11,018 nucleotides of DNA from Candidatus Woesearchaeota archaeon (lineage in GTDB: Archaea; Nanobdellota; Nanobdellia; Woesearchaeales; DSVV01): contig JAHFMP010000001.1 in the NCBI GenBank assembly GCA_023267795.1, positions 1 through 11,018 on the forward strand. Direction: 5' to 3'. The notes beneath the pieces were generated by a model. It worked only from the letters and a program-made list of their open reading frames with translations. It did not search any database and was not told the DNA's origin. A program made the position numbers and the translations under genes. Positions 1 to 5,619 of the stretch are shown here, piece by piece; within the stretch, counting starts at the first letter, position 1, and each line of letters begins with the position of its first letter.

Positions 1-1819
1 TGTCCTTTAACACTATTTTTGAAAAATAGTTCATATTTTCCAAAGCTGTTTTTGTTGGATCGTATTTTTTCTGCACTTTTGCTACATCTTCATATTTTGC
101 TATTCCAAAAGAATATAAGAATGCTTTTGCGTGCTCTTTCTCAATAACTATAAATTCATTGCTTGCTGTAACGTGTGGGATTCCTAATATTTCTATAGTT
201 TTTTTTATAGAATTTGTGTATGATAATGTTATTTTTTCCTCCAGAATTCGTATATTTTTTAATTCTCTAAGAAGCTCTTCAAATTGTTCTCCTGTGATTT
301 GCGACCAATAATAAGTGTAAGATGGATGCAAAGGAATAGCATATTTTTCACTGTGCATCTGACACTCTTCAAATGTTTTTTTAATTTTTGGATCAACAAA
401 ATATTCTTTTGTTTCTTTTGAAAGTACCTCCTGACTTGCACTCATAGCTTTTTTCAGCTGTTGACACCACCAATCTTCATTATAGCCGCATGGTACAAGA
501 ACATGACCATTTTCTGAAAAATCACCATAATTAAATAAAATATCCCCTACATAAAGAATTTGTTTTACAGTATCTTTGCACACTTTTGCTGCTTCTATTG
601 TTTCTACATGTTGCACAGAACCATCTTCCAATAGTACTGTTGGACCATGAATTGTGTCGCATGTAGTGATTGCAGCTGCTTTTCCTGGCCTTTCTACTTT
701 TAGCTGTGTTCCTATAGCAATAAATTTATCAAGAATAATCATTGTTGCAGGATTTATCGCTGCTGCAGAAAAACCAGATGTTCTTGTCCTGCCATATCGT
801 AATCTAAATCCGCCTTGTGCCATTGGAAATGTCAAAACAGGTCTGCCAGCAACCATATCTGCAATAAATGTGTAATTAGGTGAGATTTTCTCTTTTTTTT
901 CATGCTCTCCTGTTCTTTTTTTTGCTTTCATTGTTTTTTGCAGGTTCAAAAATTCTCCTAAAAATTCCCATTCAAATCCAAACTCATCACCCCATTCTTC
1001 CAATCGCTTCCAAAGCTTTGGCGCTTTTTGAGAAAGCCCCTCTGCCAAAACAAGGCAAATACCTCCGCGTATTTTATTAGTTTCTACCCTTGGAGTATCT
1101 TTGTAGTTGGAAACATCTTTTGTTTCTGTTGGATCACCATCAACCTGCACAGGCAAATGACGAAGCAAGAAATCAAGCTCCTCTAAAGAAGGAAGATACT
1201 GAAGATTTGTCACACGCTCATGATAGTCATATATTTCTGTTTTATATCTGTTCACTTCCTTGTCTGAAGGGTCATATTTTGCATACCCCATATGCAATCT
1301 GACATAATCTGTGAGAAGCAACGAAAATGCTGCTGCTGTTCCTCCAGCACCACGAATTGGACCTGCATAACAAGGAACAAAATACTCTTTTCCATCATAT
1401 GTTTTTCTTATTTTTAGATGTGTAAAGCCTTCTAATGGTGCTGCAACAATCCCTGCTGTCTGATATGCAAAGCCCGTACGAATACCTACCTCCATTGCTT
1501 CTCGTTTATCAGTAAATTTACAAAATTTTTCTCTCGCAACTTCTAATGCAATCTTTAAGGCAACACGCCAGTCTAATGCACTATACTCTCTTTCCAACTC
1601 AATAATGCGCTGTGTCACGCCAGAATTAACAAGCTGTGGTGCAACAACACTGATCAATCCTTCTACGCGTTCAGCCATATTTTTTGCAAGCTTAATATCA
1701 ACAATTGTATCTGGATCAAATCCTTTGCTTCTGCCATGATTTGCAATCTCATACTCATGTAAGACTTCTTTTTCAATCTGATCAAAATATTTTTGGATTT
1801 GTTCTGATGCTGCTGTCAT
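1..1819 (-). CDS. polC: DNA polymerase D large subunit DP2 (partial, N-terminal 606 residues)
   Basis: This is the large, polymerising subunit of archaeal replicative polymerase D. The frame is open from ATG at 1819 to the left edge with no stop, so the C-terminal half, with the catalytic aspartates and zinc modules, lies outside. Family signatures are visible. GPIRGAGGTA is at about residues 153-162, LPVQVDGDPTETKDV at about 220, and GGFRLRYGRTR at about 335-345. GDILFNYGDF and an EDWW motif follow near 430-460, then LHPSYTYYW near 497-505 and ILGIPH near 545. No intein is seen in this part. The start codon overlaps the DP1 stop (ATGA, 1816-1819), which implies translational coupling and matched subunit amounts. 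The family normally exceeds 1000 residues. The identification is firm; completeness cannot be judged here. Confidence 0.96.
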   Translation of the reverse strand, partial: MTAASEQIQKYFDQIEKEVLHEYEIANHGRSKGFDPDTIVDIKLAKNMAERVEGLISVVAPQLVNSGVTQRIIELEREYSALDWRVALKIALEVAREKFCKFTDKREAMEVGIRTGFAYQTAGIVAAPLEGFTHLKIRKTYDGKEYFVPCYAGPIRGAGGTAAAFSLLLTDYVRLHMGYAKYDPSDKEVNRYKTEIYDYHERVTNLQYLPSLEELDFLLRHLPVQVDGDPTETKDVSNYKDTPRVETNKIRGGICLVLAEGLSQKAPKLWKRLEEWGDEFGFEWEFLGEFLNLQKTMKAKKRTGEHEKKEKISPNYTFIADMVAGRPVLTFPMAQGGFRLRYGRTRTSGFSAAAINPATMIILDKFIAIGTQLKVERPGKAAAITTCDTIHGPTVLLEDGSVQHVETIEAAKVCKDTVKQILYVGDILFNYGDFSENGHVLVPCGYNEDWWCQQLKKAMSASQEVLSKETKEYFVDPKIKKTFEECQMHSEKYAIPLHPSYTYYWSQITGEQFEELLRELKNIRILEEKITLSYTNSIKKTIEILGIPHVTASNEFIVIEKEHAKAFLYSFGIAKYEDVAKVQKKYDPTKTALENMNYFSKIVLKD

Positions 1820-3288
1820 TCGTCTGCAAACCTCAATATTTTTACTTCCCGTGTTTGTAAATTTATTGCAGGAACTCTTCCTGGCTCTGGATTGTGCCCC
1901 ATTTTTTCCTGAAACGCTGTTTTTCCCTGCCAACAACTTCCACAGATTAAAGTAATATTTCTATAATTAGAGACAGATGTTTTATGCAAATGACCTGTTG
2001 CAAAAATATCTGGAATGTTTGAAATGACCATAGGATCATTTTTTGAAAAAGGGATGTAGAGGCAAGACGCATGTGATGGTGCAAGATGTCTTCTTTTTAA
2101 CAAAAATTTCATGACAAGGTCAGCTCTATCATAGCCCCCATTATTTCTTATTTCATCAACTTTTGCAATATAATAATCAAAACTAAACCCATGATAAAGT
2201 AATACTGTAATACCAGGAAATGTTTGTGTTTTTGAAATGTTAACTAATGCAGGATTACTTACCATGATGACATTTGAAAGATCATACAATGGTTTTGCTA
2301 TATCCTCATAAATAGGAAGCTGTGGTTCTGCAAGCCGCATTGCATCATGATTGCCAGGACAAATTATAATGTTTATTCGTGTTGGGATTTGTGCCAACAA
2401 ACGAGCACATTCCTTATACTGCCCATAAATGTCTTTTATTTCCAAATCATTTTCCTGTCCCGGATAAATACCTATGCCATCAACAAGATCTCCTATAATA
2501 AAAATATATTTTATCTTTTTTACGATCTCCAACTGTTTTTCATCACCTAATCCCATATTAATCCATTTAAGGAATCTTTCAAAAATTTTTGCGAGAAACT
2601 GTTTTGAACCAACATGCATGTCAGAAAGAAAAAGAGCATATTCTTCTTCTGGTGATTTTTTAAGTTCATTGGAGACAGGAATATCAGGCCAGACTATTTT
2701 GTTTGCAAAAATAATCCCTTTCCCTGAAACCCCAACTACACCTATGATTTCATCGAATACTATTGATTTTGCTACATCATACAATTCTTTTTTTGCTTTT
2801 CCAATGAAAATTTTTATTTCTCCAGTTTGATCCTCAAGAGTTATAAATATATTTTCATTTTTTGTCTCTGCAATTTCCTTCACTATCCCTATAACAGAAA
2901 CAGTTTCCTTTTTCTCTTTTTGTACAAGGCGTTTTATAGAAATCATACCTTGCAACTCATGTCTATTCCTGAGCATTTTCTCTATTGTTTTATATCTTGC
3001 ATTAAAATAAGAAACAAAATCTATAACCCCCTTATTAACCTCTTTTGATTCAAAACTATAACTTATAGAAACAGCTCCTTCTTTTATTTCATGGTTTATC
3101 TCTAAGTTTGGTTCTTGAGAAAGAAAGCGATCAAATGTTTTTTTGAAGTCTTCTCTATTTTTAGTTTTATTTTCTTCCCAGAATGATTCAAGAGCAAGCG
3201 TATCTTTTTTATTTAAAAATGTAAGAATTTTCGGAGTAACAATTATTTTTTTTTCTATTAAGAGAGGGATATATTTTTTTATTATCAT
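1816..3288 (-). CDS. polB: DNA polymerase D small subunit DP1 (3'-5' exonuclease)
   Basis: DP1 is the proofreading exonuclease and assembly subunit of polymerase D. From ATG 3288 it is 490 residues. A helical N-terminal region comes first, then an OB-fold (about 129-203), then a calcineurin-like phosphoesterase domain. All metal-site motifs are intact: SDMH (222-225), GDLVDG (266-271), PGNHD (311-315), YHG (365-367) and GHLH (432-435). This differs from the inactivated small subunits of eukaryotic B-family polymerases, so the nuclease is probably active. Two earlier in-frame starts exist, ATG 3303 and TTG 3330. I prefer 3288 because GGTG at 3298-3301 lies 9 bases upstream and a 30-base repeat occupies 3306-3335. 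The gene follows cdc6 by about 50 bases and overlaps DP2 by 4. Confidence 0.96.
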   Translation of the reverse strand: MIIKKYIPLLIEKKIIVTPKILTFLNKKDTLALESFWEENKTKNREDFKKTFDRFLSQEPNLEINHEIKEGAVSISYSFESKEVNKGVIDFVSYFNARYKTIEKMLRNRHELQGMISIKRLVQKEKKETVSVIGIVKEIAETKNENIFITLEDQTGEIKIFIGKAKKELYDVAKSIVFDEIIGVVGVSGKGIIFANKIVWPDIPVSNELKKSPEEEYALFLSDMHVGSKQFLAKIFERFLKWINMGLGDEKQLEIVKKIKYIFIIGDLVDGIGIYPGQENDLEIKDIYGQYKECARLLAQIPTRINIIICPGNHDAMRLAEPQLPIYEDIAKPLYDLSNVIMVSNPALVNISKTQTFPGITVLLYHGFSFDYYIAKVDEIRNNGGYDRADLVMKFLLKRRHLAPSHASCLYIPFSKNDPMVISNIPDIFATGHLHKTSVSNYRNITLICGSCWQGKTAFQEKMGHNPEPGRVPAINLQTREVKILRFADE

Positions 3289-3305
3289 GTGCACAGACAC
3301 CATTT

Positions 3306-3335
3306 TTAGAGAATTTTGCCGTTTATACAAAATCC
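3306..3335. repeat. Copy of origin hairpin repeat in the cdc6/DP1 spacer
   Basis: This 30-base stretch matches 4971-5000 at 26 of 30 positions in the same orientation, and all four differences are transitions. It lies almost exactly in the cdc6-DP1 spacer, running a few bases into the longest possible DP1 frame. The dyad is weaker here than in the origin copy. It may be a processing or regulatory hairpin in the mRNA, or a protein site; the sequence does not say which. Confidence 0.6.
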
Positions 3336-3339
3336 ACTG

Positions 3340-4551
3340 CTATTCTAAACTCAAGCTTTGTTGTAAAATTGTCATAATTTTCGGCTTAATTGTTTGTGGT
3401 ATTGCAACAGAAATTTCCCTTGTTCTGCCAAATCTTCCTTTAGAAACAACCTTCGCATTAATAATACCGAGCATATCGAGTTCTGCAATAATGTCTGAGA
3501 CACGACGTTGTGTTAAAGGATAGAGGCCTACTTTTGTACAGTGTGTTTTATATACATCATAAACATCTCCTGTATAAATAACTGCATTCTTATCGTTGTA
3601 GAGAGAAAAGATTGAATAAAGAGTTGTTTGCTGCTGTTTAGGCTGCGTTTTTACAATATCAACTACCCTATCTCTTTCAATTTTTTCTTCCGCATAATCA
3701 ATATGGTCTATTTTTACCTGCCGCTCTCCGTTCCGTTCTGCTATTTCTCCTGCAACACGAAGTAGCTCCAAAGCACGTCTGGCATCACCATGCTCACGAG
3801 CTGCATATGCTGCACATTTCTCTATAACTCCTGCCTCAATAACATTTTCCTTGAATGCATATCCTGCGCGTCTTCGCAAAATATCCTGCGACTGAATAGC
3901 ATTATATGGAGGAAAAATAACCTCTTCCTCACTCAATGAAGACTTTACGCGCGGATCAAGATGATCTGTAAACACAAGATCATTGGAAATACCAATGAGA
4001 GACAACTGACTTTGCTTCAAATTTATATTAATCCTGGTGAGATTGTACATAATTTCATCACCTACTTTTTTAACAAGCTGGTCAATCTCATCTAAAATAA
4101 GAATGATAAGCTGTTCTTTACTATCTACAGATCTAAAAAAAATTTTATATACTTCATCTGTTGGCAGACCTGTCGCAGGGATTTCCTTTTCAAACTCCCG
4201 TGCAAGCTGAGCAATAACACGATATTCTGTATCCGCAACCCTGCTAAGCTTGCAATTAATATAAATTATTTTTATAGGAATATTTTTTTGTTCTGCTATT
4301 TTTTTTATTTCACTTGTAGTGTATGTTGCTGTGACTGTTTTCCCTGTCCCTGTTTTTCCATAGAGGAAAACATTAGATGGCCTTTCCATCCGCAATGCAG
4401 GTGCAAGGATTTTTGCAAGTTGATTTATTTCTTCATCTCTATGGAGCAATGCTTCTGGTGTATAAGAACTTTGGAGGACTTTTTTATCCTGAAATAAAGA
4501 TTCCTGACTCATAAATTTCTCAAAAATTCCATGTACTTGACTTTCTGACAT
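3340..4551 (-). CDS. cdc6: Orc1/Cdc6-type origin recognition and helicase-loading ATPase
   Basis: This is the archaeal initiator, which binds ORB sites and loads the MCM helicase. From ATG 4551 it has 403 residues. It contains Walker A GKTGTGKT (65-72), Walker B LILDEID (151-157), sensor 1 GISND (187-191), a sensor 2 region GDARRAL (255-261), and a C-terminal winged helix including PLTQRRVSDIIAELDMLG and a GRFGRTR wing (about 345-379). The ATG at 4587 would add 12 residues, but it lies at or before the expected transcription start. ATG 4551 has a strong Shine-Dalgarno sequence. The gene is first in a probable cdc6-DP1-DP2 operon and directly borders the origin it is expected to recognise. One of its predicted binding sites lies in its own promoter. 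The identification is firm. Confidence 0.96.
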   Translation of the reverse strand: MSESQVHGIFEKFMSQESLFQDKKVLQSSYTPEALLHRDEEINQLAKILAPALRMERPSNVFLYGKTGTGKTVTATYTTSEIKKIAEQKNIPIKIIYINCKLSRVADTEYRVIAQLAREFEKEIPATGLPTDEVYKIFFRSVDSKEQLIILILDEIDQLVKKVGDEIMYNLTRININLKQSQLSLIGISNDLVFTDHLDPRVKSSLSEEEVIFPPYNAIQSQDILRRRAGYAFKENVIEAGVIEKCAAYAAREHGDARRALELLRVAGEIAERNGERQVKIDHIDYAEEKIERDRVVDIVKTQPKQQQTTLYSIFSLYNDKNAVIYTGDVYDVYKTHCTKVGLYPLTQRRVSDIIAELDMLGIINAKVVSKGRFGRTREISVAIPQTIKPKIMTILQQSLSLE

Positions 4552-4555
4552 AATA

Positions 4556-4562
4556 CACCCCC
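4556..4562 (-). promoter_or_regulatory. Shine-Dalgarno of cdc6
   Basis: On the minus strand GGGGGTG ends 4 bases before ATG 4551. It is the strongest ribosome-binding match in the window and decides the start in favour of 4551 over the upstream ATG at 4587. Confidence 0.75.
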
Positions 4563-4581
4563 TATTTTGTTTAGTATGCAA

Positions 4582-4602
4582 TTCCATAGGAAATCAAGGT
4601 TT
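4582..4602 (+). promoter_or_regulatory. Origin recognition box ORB1, overlapping the cdc6 promoter
   Basis: TTCCATAGGAAATCAAGG resembles the archaeal ORB pattern TTCCAnnnGAAACnAAnGGGGT, but the terminal G-string is degenerate (GGTTT). It shares an exact 17-bp core, inverted, with the ORB at 4870-4890. Its G side faces the A+T-rich part of the origin. It abuts the minus-strand cdc6 TATA box at 4600-4609, so bound Orc1/Cdc6 could block promoter use. Confidence 0.7.
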
Positions 4603-4616
4603 ATATAGTTTTTGAA
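4600..4616 (-). promoter_or_regulatory. cdc6 promoter (BRE/TATA)
   Basis: The minus strand reads ACTATATAAA at 4609-4600, with an A-rich BRE-like stretch just upstream. Transcription would start near 4580 and leave a leader of about 28 bases carrying the Shine-Dalgarno. The TATA box is adjacent to ORB1. Confidence 0.65.
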
Positions 4617-4631
4617 AAAATAAGTTTTCAC

Positions 4632-4644
4632 CTCTTAATAAGAG
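4632..4644. repeat. Short palindrome CTCTTA-A-TAAGAG
   Basis: A perfect 6-bp inverted repeat with a 1-base centre lies just upstream of the cdc6 TATA box. The flanking TCACCTCTT also occurs at 5113-5121, and GAAAAAATAAGTT occurs at both 4614-4626 and 5018-5030. It could be an operator or chance in A+T-rich DNA. Confidence 0.4.
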
Positions 4645-4694
4645 AGAAACTAGAGGAGAAACACAAAAATATTGTTTTTTGCATAGTACACCAT

Positions 4695-4714
4695 CCTATA
4701 TTTCGTATGGAAAG
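4695..4714 (-). promoter_or_regulatory. Degenerate ORB-like / mini-ORB site
   Basis: TTTCGTATGGAA (4701-4712) matches the reverse complement of the dyad half of the ORB at 5059-5080 (TTTCGTGTGGAA) at 11 of 12 positions. The G-string half is poorly conserved. It is probably a weaker Orc1/Cdc6 contact site. Confidence 0.5.
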
Positions 4715-4723
4715 AAAAGTTAG

Positions 4724-4792
4724 ATAGAACATTATTGTTTATGTAAAATTATTTTTTTATATAGAATATTGTTGTTTATGTAAAATTATTTT
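4724..4792. repeat. Tandem pair of 32-base repeats, period 37
   Basis: Positions 4724-4755 and 4761-4792 are identical at 30 of 32 positions. The shared 3' core TTGTTTATGTAAAATTATTT is perfect in both. The unit also resembles the hairpin at 4975-5001 (about 22 of 27 positions). It sits at the cdc6-proximal side of the A+T-rich element. Confidence 0.8.
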
Positions 4793-4802
4793 CGGTTTTT
4801 GT

Positions 4803-4826
4803 TTATATTATTATATTATTATATTA
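4803..4826. repeat. Three tandem copies of TTATATTA
   Basis: The 8-base unit is repeated three times perfectly and followed by a T run. It has very low duplex stability, suited to unwinding. Confidence 0.8.
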
Positions 4827-4827
4827 T

Positions 4828-4841
4828 TTTCTATATAGAAA
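4828..4841. repeat. 14-bp perfect palindrome
   Basis: TTTCTATATAGAAA is its own reverse complement. It lies directly after the TTATATTA array and before the ORB at 4870. Confidence 0.7.
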
Positions 4842-4869
4842 TATATATGATAATATAAAAAATAGAGTA

Positions 4870-4890
4870 ACCCCTTGATTTCCTATGGAG
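4870..4890 (-). promoter_or_regulatory. Origin recognition box ORB2
   Basis: On the minus strand this reads TCCATAGGAAATCAAGGGGT, a good ORB match with the complete GGGGT string. Its core at 4873-4889 is the exact inverted copy of 4583-4599. Its G side faces the A+T-rich element, so ORB1 and ORB2 flank that element symmetrically. Confidence 0.78.
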
Positions 4891-4937
4891 AACTTTTCAA
4901 AAATCAATTTTCACTCGAATGCTAGAAATGTTTCACG

Positions 4938-4959
4938 CTCGTCTAGGAGATTAGTCGAG
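4938..4959. repeat. Imperfect hairpin
   Basis: CTCGTCTA at 4938-4945 pairs with TAGTCGAG at 4952-4959, with one mismatch and a 6-base loop. It is relatively G+C-rich for the region. Role unknown. Confidence 0.5.
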
Positions 4960-4970
4960 GTAAAGTTCTC

Positions 4971-5003
4971 TTAGAGAATTTTGCTATTTATGCAAAATTC
5001 TAA
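4971..5003. repeat. Strong hairpin, AGAATTTTGC arms
   Basis: A perfect 10-bp inverted repeat (4975-4984 and 4992-5001) has a 7-base loop TATTTAT. It extends outward to TTAG/CTAA if a 2-base bulge is allowed. It is related to the tandem repeats at 4724-4792 and to the cdc6/DP1 spacer copy at 3306-3335. Confidence 0.75.
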
Positions 5004-5058
5004 AAAGAAAGAATAGTGAAAAAATAAGTTACAAATGTATTTATTTTTTATTCTATTT

Positions 5059-5080
5059 CTTCCACACGAAACAAAGGGGT
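5059..5080 (+). promoter_or_regulatory. Origin recognition box ORB3
   Basis: CTTCCACACGAAACAAAGGG followed by GT is the closest match in the window to the canonical archaeal ORB, with both dyad half and G-string intact. It is followed by the G-rich GAGGG. It points in the same direction as ORB1 and lies outside the ORB1-ORB2 pair. Confidence 0.8.
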
Positions 5081-5242
5081 GAGGGATATAGTTTTTTTGC
5101 GTACGTATTAAGTCACCTCTTGTCAAAATCAATTATATTTGATAGGTTATTCAAAATTCTCTATATTTTTTCTCTGGCCTTAACTCCACCTTCTTTGAAT
5201 TTTATCAATTACTATTATTCGTTACCTTTAGTGAGTAAAAAA

Positions 5243-5256
5243 GAAAGCTTTTTATA
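5243..5256 (+). promoter_or_regulatory. Promoter of the 81-residue membrane protein gene
   Basis: GAAAG (BRE-like) followed by CTTTTTATA lies about 60 bases before ATG 5315. The predicted leader is about 35 bases and carries a Shine-Dalgarno. Confidence 0.5.
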
Positions 5257-5299
5257 CCTATCTTCCTTAAAAAACATGTAATTGTTGATTTTTTCAAAA

Positions 5300-5305
5300 G
5301 AGGTG
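5300..5305 (+). promoter_or_regulatory. Shine-Dalgarno GAGGTG
   Basis: It is placed 9 bases before ATG 5315, which fixes that codon as the start instead of the in-frame TTG at 5282. Confidence 0.7.
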
Positions 5306-5314
5306 TTAATTATT

Positions 5315-5560
5315 ATGGCAACTGAAGGCATTTCATTGGAAGTTATTATACTTGCTATTATTGTTGGTACACTTGCAGCAATCGTCTATAGTTTGCGTAT
5401 TCTTGTTCTTTTGGAGAGAAGAATTGCACGTGTTGATTTAAACATTGAAAAAATTGCGAGAAGAATTGTTTCAGAAGAAATGAAAATTGAACGACAAGAA
5501 GCAGTGATAGAGAGAAAACTTGGTGTTAAAGCAAAAAAGTTTTCGAAACGCAAACGTTAA
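5315..5560 (+). CDS. Small single-pass membrane protein of unknown function
   Basis: This 81-residue protein is not one I recognise. After MATEGISLE there is one hydrophobic helix (about residues 9-33). A charged, heptad-like segment rich in I/L/V, E, K and R follows (34-70), probably coiled coil, and the tail is strongly basic (KAKKFSKRKR). It is likely anchored in the membrane, with the basic tail in the cytoplasm by the positive-inside tendency. It is the first gene rightward of the origin, has its own TATA box and Shine-Dalgarno, and is followed after 59 bases by the isomerase gene. The basic tail could contact nucleic acid or membrane lipid, but nothing in the sequence proves either. Coding is well supported by the start signals and codon pattern. 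Confidence 0.75.
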   Translation: MATEGISLEVIILAIIVGTLAAIVYSLRILVLLERRIARVDLNIEKIARRIVSEEMKIERQEAVIERKLGVKAKKFSKRKR

Positions 5561-5619
5561 TTTGTTATTTTTCTTTCATGTTTTTCATTGTATTTACTCT
5601 GGTAGTATAGGCGATATTT

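Larger units (their letters stand above)
4724..4866. other. Candidate DNA unwinding element
   Basis: This stretch is overwhelmingly A+T, with long T runs, three perfect copies of TTATATTA and a 14-bp A/T-rich palindrome. It is bounded by ORB-like sites on both sides. That is the arrangement expected of the strand-opening region of an archaeal origin. Confidence 0.65.
4582..5080. other. Probable chromosomal replication origin (oriC)
   Basis: The gene-free stretch between cdc6 and the divergent gene at 5315 carries ORB matches at 4582-4602 (plus), 4870-4890 (minus) and 5059-5080 (plus). A weaker ORB-like site lies at 4695-4714 (minus). Between the first and second full ORBs is a very A+T-rich candidate unwinding element with short tandem repeats. 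Location beside orc1/cdc6 and the polD operon, with genes on each side pointing outward, matches known euryarchaeal origins. Function is inferred from these patterns. From 5081 to about 5240 I see only A+T-rich sequence with no clear element. Confidence 0.82.

Noticed and set aside
654..1302. Three small plus-strand open frames (654-875, 880-1080, 1090-1302)
   Set aside because: They lie opposite the well-conserved DP2 coding sequence and show no start signals or family features.
3289..3330. TTG (3330) or ATG (3303) starts of DP1
   Set aside because: The extension runs through the hairpin repeat and has no family-like residues. ATG 3303 remains possible but ATG 3288 has the better-placed GGTG.
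4552..4587. Upstream ATG of cdc6 adding 12 residues
   Set aside because: It lies at or before the start site expected from the TATA box, overlaps ORB1, and lacks the strong ribosome site that precedes ATG 4551.
4724..4792. CRISPR-like array
   Set aside because: Only two units with a 5-base gap, A+T-rich, with no spacers and no cas genes.
4890..5058. tRNA or other structured RNA gene in the origin
   Set aside because: The hairpins there do not form a cloverleaf, and no T-loop-like GTTCRA motif or matching acceptor arms were found.
5282..5314. TTG start extending the 81-residue membrane protein by 11 residues
   Set aside because: The GAGGTG ribosome site at 5300-5305 lies inside this extension and is correctly spaced for ATG 5315.
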